From Acridotheres tristis (lineage: Eukaryota > Chordata > Aves > Passeriformes > Sturnidae), in assembly GCA_037013685.1 (NCBI GenBank), contig CM072891.1:15972501-16036500 (forward strand): a DNA stretch of 64,000 nt, given 5' to 3'. Below, piece after piece: positions 25,901 through 38,000 of this stretch. The notes under the pieces were generated by a model. It was not told the DNA's origin, made no database searches, and saw nothing but the letters and a program-made list of their open reading frames with translations. The stretch's first letter is position 1. Each line of letters opens with the position of its first letter. The translations under genes were made by a program, and so were the position numbers.

Positions 25901-28567
25901 CATTCCTTTCTGAATTAAAATAATTTTTTTAGACCATCTTAAATATTCTAGTATTGGTTTGGCTGACTCATACTTTCTTCAGTATCTATTTTTATCATTT
26001 TTAATGAAAGGGTTATGTTTTTAAAGTTTGAACACTCAAGGCTAGCCTGATATACGATTCTAGAAAGTTCATTTACCATACTGATAATTGAAAATAGAAC
26101 TAATTTAGAAGAAAATTTTATCTGAGGTCCTTGTAGGGACTAAATGGTTTTATGTTTGGGCTGATTTGTTGGGTTTTTTTAAGCATTACTCTTTGATGTA
26201 CTTTTCTTCTGAGAATTTTAAGTGGCCTTGAGCACACAAGTGCATGAGTACATGTTGCTGCCTTTTATTTACAGCAGATAACCTGCAGAATTGTAAAAAA
26301 AAAATAGGGACAGCAGTAAGAGGCCAAATCTCCTCACAAACTAATCACTGGGAAATGTGAGGAAAGAAACTAATGATAATTGCCAAAAAAATCAAGACTT
26401 GAATAAGAATCCTGAGGCTAGTCCATGCCAAAAACTCAGAGGAAATCCTTGGGCTATAAAATTTGGAAAAATGGTTTTGTAATTATTTTGTCCCACTGCA
26501 GGTCAAGTAAGGTAAATGGGGGTAAACAGTCATAGGTAGATCCAAACCTCAGGAAAGGAGTGGAATCAATTTTTAATATTATTGCATTTTATATGCTTAA
26601 TAAACTTTATAGACTGTAAAAATCATCAGCCCTTTAGACGTAGATTTTGCTCAATGAATTTGAAGGAATGAATTAATGCATGACATGACAAGATCAGCTT
26701 GGGAGCATTATCATCAACGTAACCATTTTTTTAAAGGGTTTAAGCTGATTTAATAATCCAAACAACCCTGAGAATTACAAAGTCTTCACAAAATGTAATA
26801 CAGATTCCAACAAAATTCATCCTCTGCCACTGAGTGTGCCCTTCCCCTCTTCCTCAAGTCATAAAAAAAATTTAACCAGAGCATTTTATAGAAGAATCAA
26901 AAATGCAGGTTTCTTTGGATGATATCAGACTAATTTTGTAGAATATTTCTTGGTCAGTACAATAACAAAAGACCATACAACACTGTAAATTACTTTATAA
27001 GCTCTTTTTGTAATTACTCTAGTCGTACAGTATTATATATTCCTCTTGCAAACATGTGCCTCAAAAACCACCCTAATGAAACTAAGTAGAATATGATATA
27101 TTATTCAGAGGAAAAAATGAGGAAAAAAAAAAAAGAGCCTCTAGCCCATAGACACTTCTCCTTGGTCTGTGCAGTCCTTGGCAAAATAAAATTGGATGCT
27201 TCTGATGAGCTAACAAGACGGAAGTAACACTGTTAATGACCACTGATGAATGAAATGAGACTCTGATTGTGATTACATGTTCCTACAGCTGCTGTATGAG
27301 TTAGGTTGTGCTACTTTCTTTCCTTAACAGAAGGAGGAAAAAAGACTGTGTTGTCTACAGCTGCTATTTCACTGGGTGTGCTAAAAGTTTTGTACATGTT
27401 TTCCATTTCAATGGCTTGAATACTGATGTTCTTGCACCATTTTAGATGTTCCTTTTGGTTATACATATCTACTCATCTGTCTGCCTCTTTTTTTTCCCTT
27501 TGACTGAAGTACTTAATTTCCTATAGCTGCAGTGTTTGCTGTTCCTTTGTCACTCACCTACAGCATTGACAATTTTAATACCTCTCCACTTCTCGGATGT
27601 CTCCACCATTTTAAACAGGTTTCACTGCTTTCTCTCTTAGCTAAGAAACAAGCTTGGGATGTGGCATATTTGCCATGTTAAAGGAAAGAATATAGGCTTT
27701 CGTGTGGCTTTTGTTTTCCCAGACGTTTATAAATTCTGTCAAAAGGTAGATGAAGCTGTACATCTCACAGCTACAATCTCATCCTTCCCCTTTACTTCCC
27801 TTTCTTTTAGATATTTGTCATAACTACGATGCTGTCATTAGTTAAAACAATGATCTTGTACTCTTTGTATTTACTAAAGTTGTCTTAATTCCAAATAGCC
27901 TTGATTATAGCAATGTGGCACAAAAATCTACTGCTTTTTACCATATATCAGCTTTTGAAATGTCCCTTCTGTTCAAGCTTCATAAACACTGCATCTTGAC
28001 AGAAATCACTTTGGAACATATGGAACTCACGTTACTAAAAAAGTCTGAGAAAGTGACGGCAGTTCCCTGGGGTTAAATAAACAAGGTTACATCTTGACAA
28101 TAAGGCTTTTTCCCTGACAGTGTTTGGGCTCTATAAAAATATGTGAGATCTCATCCAATTCCCCTATCCTAACACTGAACGCTTAACTTGTTTCCATTTG
28201 GAGTTGGGGTTTTGTTTCTTTCTGTCATCAGTTTCAGTGAACACTATGTCAGAATGTTTATCATAACCTCATTTAGGGGGAGAATCACAAAGTCCCTAAG
28301 AAAATGCCTTCTGGAAATCAGAAACCTGTAGAAGAAAAAGAGGACTTTCAGCATGTTCTGAGTTTGTAAAATTTTCCTTCTGTACATCCCTGATAATTCT
28401 CTTTGCCATTACTGGAAACCTACTGGCTTTGCAGATTACCTTTGATGATCTTTTGGTCTGATCCAGTCTCCTAAGTTTCCCATCCTCAAAGCTATCAAGA
28501 TCAGTCTGATAGGATCCAGTGCAGGTATACGAAGGCATTTTGGATAAAATGTTTTCAGATGTTAACT

Positions 28568-28605
28568 GCATTCCTGTAGTAGGAACTGTATTCCTGTAGT
28601 AGGAC
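28568..28605 (+). repeat. tandem duplication, about 20-bp period
   Basis: gcattcctgtagtaggaact is followed at once by gtattcctgtagtaggact, with one substitution and one deleted A. A recent slippage duplication is likely. Confidence 0.85.
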
Positions 28606-30358
28606 TGGTGTTTAATTTGACATAAATTGGCTATAATCATAGTTGCAAACTTTGGTCTTTTGAGGTTTGTGCTTGTTACAATAATCTTGTTCTCAAAAAA
28701 GAATGAATTTTCAACTCAAATGAATACTTCTGAAGTTTTTCATCTGGAAACTGGCAAACAGATATAAAGTTAATCACTAGCCATGTAGAAAAATCTTATT
28801 CACGTTCCATTATTGTTTGTTATTTGATAAAGCAGCTACTCAGCATTTGAGAGTCTTAAAATTTATCAACTTCATTAAACTTTGCTATCAATTCTACAGC
28901 TCTTACACAAGCCTGTAAAAGTTAATTTCTTCTACAACAGATGAGTCGTTACAGTGTTTCTGAGTTCAATCTTTCCTCTTCAAAATTTAAACCTTTTCAG
29001 AAGTTTGTTTGTTGCTGCATGGAAGCCAGACATGTCTGAGAAAAACAGAACACATGTATAATGTGTTCATGTTTCATCTTCGAGCTACATTTAATCATTT
29101 ACCTTCTCTTTTCTTCTGTTCATTGTGTTTTGAGAATAGTAATAAACAAAATAACATCCATACACTGCATTTGTTCCATTTTAGTGACATGTTAGCACAA
29201 TATCTTCAGGAATTTCTACTCTGCTCAATAGTAGGGGAAGGAGACAATTATCTGTGTTCACCAGCAAAAGTTAATGAGACTCATTAGTTAATTCCTTTTT
29301 GGTTCAGTTATGAGGATAAACGTCAACTGAATTCCTTATCTTCAATAACTTTATAGTATCATATATGCTCAGAATTAACGATTTTGCAATTTTTAAACAC
29401 CTTAAATGCTAAAGCAAAAATAATTTCCAATATATTGTAGGACGCATTGACCTTTTAATACTCCCTTTCATAAAACTAATTTACAGAAGGAAGTTTTGAT
29501 TGGCTAACACAATGCTCTGTGAAAGATATTAAAGTTCCAGTGACAAGCCTAATATGAACATCATAATACAAGGTATGTGGCAAGGGAACAAAGAAATTGT
29601 CCCTGAAAGTGAAACTTAACTTTCTCAGGAGAAGTATACAATATTATTACTGGTGATGTCCAAATGGCCCATTTACTTAGATTGCTTTCTCTGTTTACAG
29701 GATAGTTAATTCCTTCTTGGTGAGTAGGGCTGTTATATGCTCACCAGCACAATTAGTGTCTATACAGCAGATTATTTCTTTTTGAATCTGCTAATAGATA
29801 TGCCTCTGTGAACTGGAGTATTTTGGAAAAAGGCATTTTGAGGTTCTCAGTCTAGTCCTCTATTGTCTTCTTGAATGCTTCCCTTTCTTAAACAAAACTG
29901 CTTATTCCATGAATATAGAAGTAAGTCTCTTCATAGAATTTCTCTGTAACTACATGTTTATGAATATTCTTTTCAGTTTGGAAAATGTTAAGGAAAAAAA
30001 AAAGGTTGTAAGTTTCCATGCATCACACAACAAATCAATAAATTCTATACTAATTTAAATTATTTTGTTTCTAGGAAAAAGGAAATGTTTGTAAGAACAT
30101 TAAAAAATACTCTAATGTTTTAAGAAAGATTAAAAATTCTGACGTAAAATGCAACCTTCCCTTCAATAGACAAATAAACATTATAAAACTGTCTAGCCTT
30201 TTCTCCATTGTTGAGAATTAATATGAAAATTATATTCTTCTGAAAAAAAAAACAAAAACAAAAAAAGCCCATACAGCAGAGCAATCAGCAGAGAGCTTTT
30301 GATTGTGAGCATAGAATGCATTTAGTATGATCCAAGAACCTATTTGTTATTCATCAAG

Positions 30359-31022
30359 TTCATAGAACCATAGAACTGAGAAGGTTGGCGTGGCTCAGTG
30401 AGTGCTTCCTCCAGCTCCTCCACTATCCTTGGGCAGCTCCCATCTGGCCCCATAGACCTGTGAGTGTCTGAGTCATTGTGGCAGGTCTCTAACCCTTTCC
30501 TCCTCTTTCATGGGGCCTTTATTCTGCTCCTGTCTCTGTTTTCCACCAGACACCGGGAGAAAAGTGGTCTTGCTATCAAAGACTGGGGCAAAGAAGGCAT
30601 CTGCATTTTCCTCATCCTTTGTCACTCACTGTGTTTTCCCCCACACTCAGCCAAGGAAGGATGTGGAATCTCCTTGGCTCTCCTTTTATTGCAGATGAGT
30701 TTGTGTAGACGTTTTTGTTGTTGACAGCAGTAGCCAGGTTAAGTTCCTGTTGGATTTTGACCTTGCTAATTTTCTCCCTGTGTAACCTCATTGCACCCTT
30801 AGAGTCCTTCCAAGTTGTCAGTCCCTTCTTGCAAAGATTGTGCACCCTGTTTTTTAATCTAAGTTTGGGACTAAGTTCTCTGTTCAGCCAGGCCAGTCTT
30901 CTTCCCTGATGACACATCTTTGGGCAAAGGGGACAGACTGCTCCTGTACCTTGAAGATTTCCTTTTTAAAGAATGTCCAGCCTTCCTGGACTCCTTTGCC
31001 AGGACTACCTCTTGGGACTGTT
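30359..31022 (-). mobile_element. CR1 LINE fragment: ORF2 remnant joined to CR1-like 3' tail
   Basis: Read on the minus strand, this holds decayed CR1 ORF2 coding sequence and then, at its 3' end (30359-30376), ttctatggttctatg, which looks like the repeated octamer tail of CR1. The coding part covers only the end of the endonuclease, the linker and the very start of the reverse transcriptase. The rest of the reverse transcriptase and the normal 3' UTR, present in the other CR1 copies in this window, are missing between them. The 5' end on the minus strand is near 31022, where similarity stops. Confidence 0.8.
30390..31010 (-). pseudogene. CR1 ORF2 (endonuclease-reverse transcriptase) remnant
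   Basis: Minus-strand conceptual translation in shifting frames gives typical CR1 ORF2 words. First is GWTFFKKEIFKVQEQSVP near 30960-30990, at the endonuclease end. Next are WLNRELSPKLRLKNRVHNL, LHREKISKVK and QELNLATAV in the basic linker (30612-30917 frame). Then comes ENADAFFAPVF near 30580-30610 and a degraded form of the LDTHKSMGPDG motif that opens the reverse transcriptase domain, near 30440-30480. Stops and at least two frame changes break it. The intact protein would be several times longer and would copy CR1 RNA into DNA at nicked chromosomal sites; this remnant cannot. Catalytic endonuclease residues and the reverse transcriptase active site are absent. Confidence 0.8.
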
Positions 31023-33022
31023 TTAAAATAACTAATTATCTACTGGTCATTTCTCTTATTTGGTTAATGCTCTACTTTATTATGAAAACTGTTTTTGACA
31101 GACAAAAGTAAAGCCTTGAATTCACTAACTTATTTTAGTTTTGAAACCGAAAAATCCTCAAAAAATTATTGGATGACAATTTGAAAATTGTAGAACAGCA
31201 AAAGTTAGAAAGGGATTCTAAAAGTTAGTATTTTCATCTCTATCCTTTGTCAGTATTTTTTTTAAAATTCAGATTCATTTCACATCTTATCATGGCCATC
31301 CCAGCAACACATCACCTCTAATTTTATCTAGCTCCTGAAAGTGACTAAAATTTCTTCTAGCATCTTCCAAAGAATGAAGTTTTTACCACTGAAGAAAGAG
31401 ATTAATTTGTTGATCTTGAATATCATGCTGTTTAGAAAACCTGCCTTATAAATACTACACATAAGAGGTGATATTCTCCTGCAGGATGAGAAAAAGTTGT
31501 TAGCATTTGCCTTCCTTTCTGAGGCAAACACAGGGGAGGAAAAAGAAAGCTGTGATTTTACTTATACATTTCTTAGCTGTTTACAGTTTCAAAATTCATT
31601 TAACATTTTTGTCCAAAGCTGAAGAAACCAAAGCCATAAAGTAAAATGCAGCTTCATACTAGCAAGAGGTTCCATATATTTCCATTCAGACAATTAATGC
31701 ATTTGGGGCTTTAGAAAGGTTTTCTTCACTAAGTAATTAAGATGTGTAACAGATGACTAAGAATATTTATTTTAGTAATTGCTTACTAAAGAAATGTGTA
31801 ATTTCAGCTTCTCTTCTTTGTATGTCTGAGTGGAAAAATAAAGGAATCTGTATCTCATTTTTTGTTTAAAATAATTACCAAACAGTACTCGTTAGGATAC
31901 TACAGAGCGACAAGAGTAATGATTTGACTCTTATCAAAGGAATTTTATCCCTTAAAAACATCCTTGGAGAAACAATCACTCATTTTCTTAGGAAAGACTG
32001 CTGTTATTAAAAGAAATTCTGTACTAAAGCACTTGTTTATACCTTTGTATGAGGTTCTTTTTCTTAATTCCCTTTGAAGCTAAGAGAACATAGTGTTAAT
32101 TTGTATGATAATTTATTCAAAAGTTAAAATACACAAAACCAAAACATTCTGCATGCAGATTGAGTTTCTTAGTATTAATATTGTCACTTACCCCCAATAA
32201 TTCACCTATTGTATGATGCTGTGATAAAAAGTAAAGAGAAAGTGTGTTTTCTTTGCAGATACACAGAATACACGTGTTATTAATGAACATGTTTAAGATT
32301 AAGAAAGCTGATGCTTTTAAAATTCAAGTCATTCTGTGGAATAACAGCCCCTGAAGTGAAAATTTCAAAGTTTCAACTATCACTCCTCATCTCCTTCCTA
32401 ACTAAAAGTAATCGGACCATTGTGAGCATTCTTGTCCTGAAAGTTAATTCAGATTAACTCTTCTGTCTGTCTTGCATGTCCAGTGCCATCTGTACTGACT
32501 CTTTCAATTTCTGCTATCTTGCAATTAAGGAGAGCCACTCATACCAGCAAAATGTCTCTGAGAAATACAGAGGGGAGAGGAAGGTGGGGGGAAAAAAAGC
32601 AGATTAAGAACTTGCTTTACTCTTCCTATTTTTTAGTGCAACTTCTTCTGCACACCAGAAAAATCTCAAAATTTGTATACCATTTTGGTATTTATAAATT
32701 GCTCTTACAAGTAGAGAAGAATGGCATTCCTGATTGAGACAAATAAGATGCAATTGAGCCTAATTCGATTAACAGAATTAAGCAGATTGAGATAGAAAAA
32801 AAGGCTTTGCACTATTTATGGGCAAAGCAGTGTTGGAGTCAGGGTCTCTTTGTCTTCATTACTTTGGGCTTAGAATACAGGGATATGGAGGTTTTTTGCA
32901 GTTAAATTAATTAGATAGAAAGACTTTTTTTTTGTTTGAGATAGATTCTTCCGCAGGCAGGCTCTTTTAATCCAGTGCCAAAAATATCAGAAACATATTG
33001 TGATAGCTTAATCAAAAAAGCA
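31023..33022. other. unique AT-rich sequence
   Basis: No gene or repeat is recognised. An 84-codon frame at 32483-32737 has no domain. A T-rich run occurs at about 32925-32937. Confidence 0.5.
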
Positions 33023-33240
33023 TCATAGAATCACAGAATATGCTGAATTGGAAAAGAAGTATTAAATTCGGCTCCTGGCCCTACAAAGGACACCTCAAAA
33101 ATCACACCATTTGCCTGAAATAATTGTCCAAATGCTTCTTGTAGTCAAACAGGCTTGGTGCTCTGACCTCTTTTCTGTCTTCAGCCACCTTCTGGATAAA
33201 AACTTTTCTCCTGATATCTAATCTAAGCAAGCTTTAGTCT
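33023..33240 (-). mobile_element. CR1 LINE, short 3' end, antisense
   Basis: An antisense CR1 3' end of about 220 bp. The + strand starts with the reversed tail catcatagaatcacagaat. It continues with ggctcctggccctacaaagg, acacctcaaaaatcacacca, ttgtccaaatgcttcttg, aggcttggtgctctgacctc and ataaaaacttttctcctgat. It matches the 20233-20720 copy word for word in places but is shorter and more diverged, which suggests the same subfamily, older or less constrained. It is 5'-truncated at about 33240. Confidence 0.93.
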
Positions 33241-33467
33241 AGCAGTTATAATAGCAATATTTTTTTTCTAGAAATAATTTCCATCTGAAAACATAATCTT
33301 GACTTCTCATTTTCCTTTTTAAAATTAGCTTAGGAGAAAATAAGAAGTAAGTTGATTTTTTAAAAATGTGCATTATAAAGAGCAAGTTAGACAGTACTTA
33401 AATCAGACATGTTCTCCAGTAATCTCATGAGATCTAACTCTAGAATTTCTAACGACCCCAGGATCAG
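33241..33467. other. AT-rich spacer
   Basis: Nothing is recognised between the CR1 copy and the TA repeat. Confidence 0.5.

Positions 33468-33496
<29 letters not shown>
33468..33496. repeat. TA dinucleotide microsatellite
   Basis: An uninterrupted (TA)n tract of about 14 units, followed by gtatg. Long pure TA runs are prone to length change and to cruciform extrusion. Confidence 0.95.
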
Positions 33497-33501
<5 letters not shown>

Positions 33502-33938
33502 GGTTACTGTACTGGAATGAAAGGAAATGTACTTGGCTTGCAAAGCAACTGAGAAATTCCGATCTAACTGTTTAAATTCCCAGAAGGAAAAAGAGAATAA
33601 TCAATTTGTAGAGGTGCTCCAGAAAAAAAAATTATCATCAGATATGTGACCAAAACATACTGAGTCAATAGCAATTTTTACCACATGCAATACAAATGCA
33701 CACATGCAATTGCTGCAGGTGAGAGTGTGAATAACCTTGAGGTCTGTAAGGCTTTGATATTGCTTCAACATCTTGTTCTCTTGAGCAAACTCAGCAGCTA
33801 CTACAACCTAGGGAATCCCTACAGCTGCTCTGTTATCATCAAGCAATTATCAGTGGATCTTTGTCTGACTGGAGGAGGTGTAAAGTTGATTTCTACCAGA
33901 ACTATTTTGAGTCTGGTGCCCATTCACCATCTAAGCCT

Positions 33939-34018
33939 TATATATATACATATTTTAATATATATATATTTTATTTATTTATTTATTTATTTGTTGTATT
34001 ATTTATTTATTTATTTGT
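33939..34018. repeat. compound TA and TTTA microsatellite
   Basis: TA-rich sequence (33939-33970) runs into TTTA/ATTT tetranucleotide repeats (about 33969-33993). After a short interruption (gttgtatt) a second TTTA run reaches 34018. The 111-codon frame at 33685-34020 reads into the repeat and is not a gene. Confidence 0.95.
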
Positions 34019-34020
34019 GA

Positions 34021-34635
34021 TATAGTGAGGTAAACAGAGAGGGAATTCAGCCAAGCTGGAGGTGGCTTGGGGCCTGTGGGAGCTCTGAACATGCTGTGGC
34101 TGCTGCAATCCTTCCCCACCCGCTGTGGCAGGGGAATAAAACCTCCTCTGCTGAGGAAAAAGGGCCATGCATACTTTCTAAGGGCTCACAGGTAAGCTAA
34201 GGCAGCTGGGGAGCTTGACTTTTATAGAGGGATTGGAGTAAATCCTCCAGAAGATGCTTTTTTGGAGGGAAGAGACAGGCTACAATGACAAGAGATGGAG
34301 ATAACTGGGAGGACTGGGAACATAACTAATAGCAGTGGAAGAAATGCATTGGCTAACAGGCACAGGGAGCTGTGACAGAAAATGAGCTGTGGTGTAATTA
34401 AAACAGAAAAGGGCAGTTTTAGGCTAAAAACATTAAATAAAACCCCAGGAACTTCCAGGAGGAAGAACAAGGGTATTAACCTTGCAAATTACACAAAGCA
34501 GGCGAAACTGCAAACGCTCAGCAGGACAGAATTAGAACACTGTTATCTTCTTGATAAATTGAAGAAAGGGTCTGAAACAATTAAGTAGGAAAGCACTGTG
34601 TGTAAATTATAAAAATTAATGCCTTAAGCACAAAT
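34021..34635 (+). other. purine-rich, GC-richer unclassified block
   Basis: This block between the TTTA microsatellite and a CR1 copy has strong purine bias on the + strand (ggagctagg, gagagggaattc, gggaggactggga). It carries a possible poly(A) signal in ggggaataaaacctcc near 34131-34146, a second AATAAA near 34435, and a low-CpG GC-rich start. It has the texture of a decayed retroelement but I do not recognise a family. Frames at 34222-34470 (-) and 34382-34588 (+) overlap and show no domain. Confidence 0.3.
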
Positions 34636-35022
34636 GATCCAGAGTATGGCCACGATAGTGGTCAGGGGGTTGGGGTCTATAGAGCCTCGCGTTATTTACC
34701 CTAGGGAATAGAAAACTCCAGGGAAACCTTATAGCAGCCTCCCAGTGCATAAAAGGGGGCTACAGAAAAGAGAGAGGGGCTCATTATAAGGGAAAAGTGA
34801 AAGCAGATCTGAACTGAAAGAGGGTAGGTTTAGAATGCATATTAGGAAGATATTAATTTGGTGAGACACTGGAACAGGTTGCCCAGACAAGTTGTGGATG
34901 CCCCATCCATGCAAGTGTTTGAGGCCAGGCTGGATGGGGCTTTGAGTAACTTGATCTAGGAAAAGGAGCTAGGGAAAAGAGGATGTTTTCTTTTTCTTTC
35001 TAAGCATTCTATGATTCTAATA
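34636..35022 (+). mobile_element. CR1 LINE, 3' end, sense
   Basis: A sense CR1 3' end starting in gatccagagtatggccac. It continues with gaaaactccagggaaacctt, atagcagcctcccagtgcat, aaaagggggctacagaaaag and actggaacaggttgcccaga, then gttgtggatgccccatccat, gaggccaggctggatggggc and the tail attctatgattctaa at 35008-35022. The segment between the last conserved body word and the tail (about 34965-35005) is replaced by T-rich sequence, so the usual tccctgcccatggcaggg block is lost. The first third is more diverged than the rest. It shares its subfamily type with the 1-372 copy. Confidence 0.93.
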
Positions 35023-38000
35023 CAGAATTACAAGACATAGCAGTTCTACATTTATAATTAAGTTTGTTTCTTATTCATGTGATACAAATATATTGCTTCA
35101 TTAAAAGTAGCATGTTCATTTTAACCACAAAATATCTATACATTTATACATTTACCTCTGTTTTGAACTGAAAAAACATCAGATATGGTTAGTTTAGAAA
35201 AACAGAAGATTGTAGAGAGACAGGAGACCTCAAATACATGAAACACTACCTTAAAAAAGGAAAGTTAGTTGTTCTATGTTCAGCAAGTGTAGAACAAGGA
35301 ACAATGTATTTAAAGTGCAGCATTATTCTGTTAAACATAAGACATTTTTTTATTATGAAAGCAAACAAGAATCAGAGTTGGCTGTTAGAAGGATCAGTAA
35401 TATTCTATTTGTAGATTTTTCAGCTGTAGATTAAACTGGCATCTTCCAGAAATGCTTTTGTTATCTGTTTTAGGATTTTGCTTTGACAGTGACCTCTGAA
35501 AACACCAGACCTCCAGCCTTTGATTTCCTAATGATGCATCTAAAAGAACTTCACAAACTGAATCTTAAACTGAATCACAAATTGAAACAGTTGCTTATTA
35601 AGTGATTGGCTTGACTGAGCAGCATTATACAGTGTTTTCTGTGGATTCTATCACTGTAAGGGTAATTTTCAGAGTAGTCTCTTCCACATTACCAAGTCTT
35701 CCCTCACAATCATTTTCTGTTGTTTGGCCTTTGAGGGCTGTAATATAAAATTAGCTTTTACAATTTTTTTTTTCTAATTGGACTGCAATAGCATTCCCTC
35801 AAGAAATGGAGAAGATTAATAAATTGCACATGAAATGGTCCTCTACAGTCAAAATGGATCTAGAATGTTTTATTTTCAATCATGAACATGCAGTTTATTA
35901 ATTACACTCAGAGTTTCATCACCTTAAGGCTTAACTTTTTCTTTAGTCAGTATTTGGAGCAGATCTTTTTTTTTTTTGGCTGATCTTTTGATGATGGCTA
36001 TGTTAACAAAAGACAACTGAGACAAAGCAGGACATCAAGCACGATCTCTGTGAATTTATGTGTCAAACACAGAATGGAACTTGTACTGCTTCCTGGAGGA
36101 ATTAATGGGTTTAATTAGGCAGGCTGGTGTCTGGTTCCATCTACCAGTATTTGATCCTATGTGTTTTTATAGTCCTATTTTCACTGGAAGTTCACTCAAA
36201 CAGGCTCAAGTGAGTTCACACACCACTCTGTTTATAAACACAGGGTGTCTGAGTTCAGTCTGTCCATTTGACATATATAGATTTAAAACCATGCAATACT
36301 TCTGCAACTACACGTTATGAATATTTATGTTATGAATATTTTAAAACCTATGTCGTTACAGTAGTGTTGATATTCACATTTTTGCTTGTATTTGCTTGAC
36401 TCTCCTAAAACTGCATCACTTCCTTTTGATTACAGATCAAACAGAGGGTTTTGTTCCTTACATCTATGAAATCTGGGGAAAAAATGCCTACCATCTCCTA
36501 ATACCTTTTTCTTCATCCACACCAAATTAAATATTCTGACAAAAATTATAAATTCTAAACATTGGAGCCATGTAAGAGGAAGGATGCTGAATCTTGTTGC
36601 TATTCTCAGAAACGTATAAATAAAATTATACATTTTAATGTCATTATAGAAATGCAGTTATTAAGCATATCTTTTCTAACTGTACAGAAAGGATGGGATA
36701 ATTTTTGTTCAGTAATGTTAATCAAATGAAAAGAAAGCTTGAATATACGGGTGAAAAGCAGAAAATTTAGGTAGAGTTTTTGAAATCAAGAGTTCATAGA
36801 GTTTCAAAATTAAGCAGTTACAGTGGACAACTCTGACTTTTAACAAAATAACCCTCTTTTGTATCTTTCCAGGCTATGTAATCTGGAAAAAAATCCCTAT
36901 TTATTGAATCCTCAGTCACAGTAAGACTGAAGTTTGCCCATGGCAAAAACCTATGACAGCACTCAGCTTTATGAAGCAATGCAATTTTTAACCTTGTTCT
37001 GTTTTTCGTTAAGTAGGATTATTAAATGTCTAAAGAAAAAGCAACACCAGCCTCTATCAGGATTTCATTGTTAGGCTCAGTTCACTTGAACAGACAAGCA
37101 TCATCCCAGCACTGCAGACTAAAACATCATATTTGGACATTCTTGAAGACTGTAGCTCAGAATGAGAGAACAAAATCAAAAGGTCTTTGGTTACACTGCA
37201 AAATTTTTATGAGATCCCAGCTGCATAATTCTAGCTTGTCAATAAGATTATACAGCTTTAAGAAAGCAAAGTCAGTTTTGTACCTCATGGCTTAGTATCA
37301 TGTATAAGATTTGATTGCGAGCTACCAAGATATAATTTAGATTAAATAGAAATTGTTCCTGTTAGCTAAAATAATTCATTTCCTCTAAATGCAGAGCAAT
37401 CCAGAGCCACTGTCACAGCATACTGCTAGCAGCAATTCTAGGAAAAAAAAAAATCTTTTAACCACTTTTTCAAGAAAAACTGTTAGTATAAGGCAATTAT
37501 TAAAAAAAAAATAAAAGTAAACCACAGAATCAGTCAGCAAATTTTATGCAAAATGTTATACTAAATATAAACTGTCCAGCTATCATTGTTGAAATAAAGA
37601 GCCAATATGGCTGAGGTTTTTATTTCCTAAAAGGTGTCCTGGGCTAGTCTGTAGCAGGAATAGTTGTGTTCAAAATTTGTACTCTGTGTAAGCCTCATCC
37701 TGTGTCTGCAGCTTGGAGGGGCAAATACTGATGCTTAAAATACAGTGATCAGCATCTCTAGCCTCATAACTCCACAACCAGAGAATTGTTCAGTAATTCC
37801 CATACACAGTGAAATACAAAATACACAGTGAAATTCTGCTTAATGAGCTAATGCTCCCAGTGATACAAAACTGTTGGACATGAGGATTTTTTTGAGTCAA
37901 AAAAATCACAATCTCTGCTATTGCAAATGTATTGCTTGTGACAGCTACTACCTCTTGACATCTACTGTTTACTTCCATGTTTTGTGAGAAAACAATCATC

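Larger units (their letters stand above)
22563..30358. other. long unique AT-rich stretch
   Basis: About 7.8 kb has no recognised transposon or gene. Features are a set of overlapping inverted repeats at 22933-22965, an A run at about 27124-27134, a 20-bp tandem duplication at 28568-28605 and an A-rich run near 30243-30266. A 114-codon minus frame at 28296-28640 has no domain and includes the tandem duplication, so it is probably chance. Confidence 0.5.
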
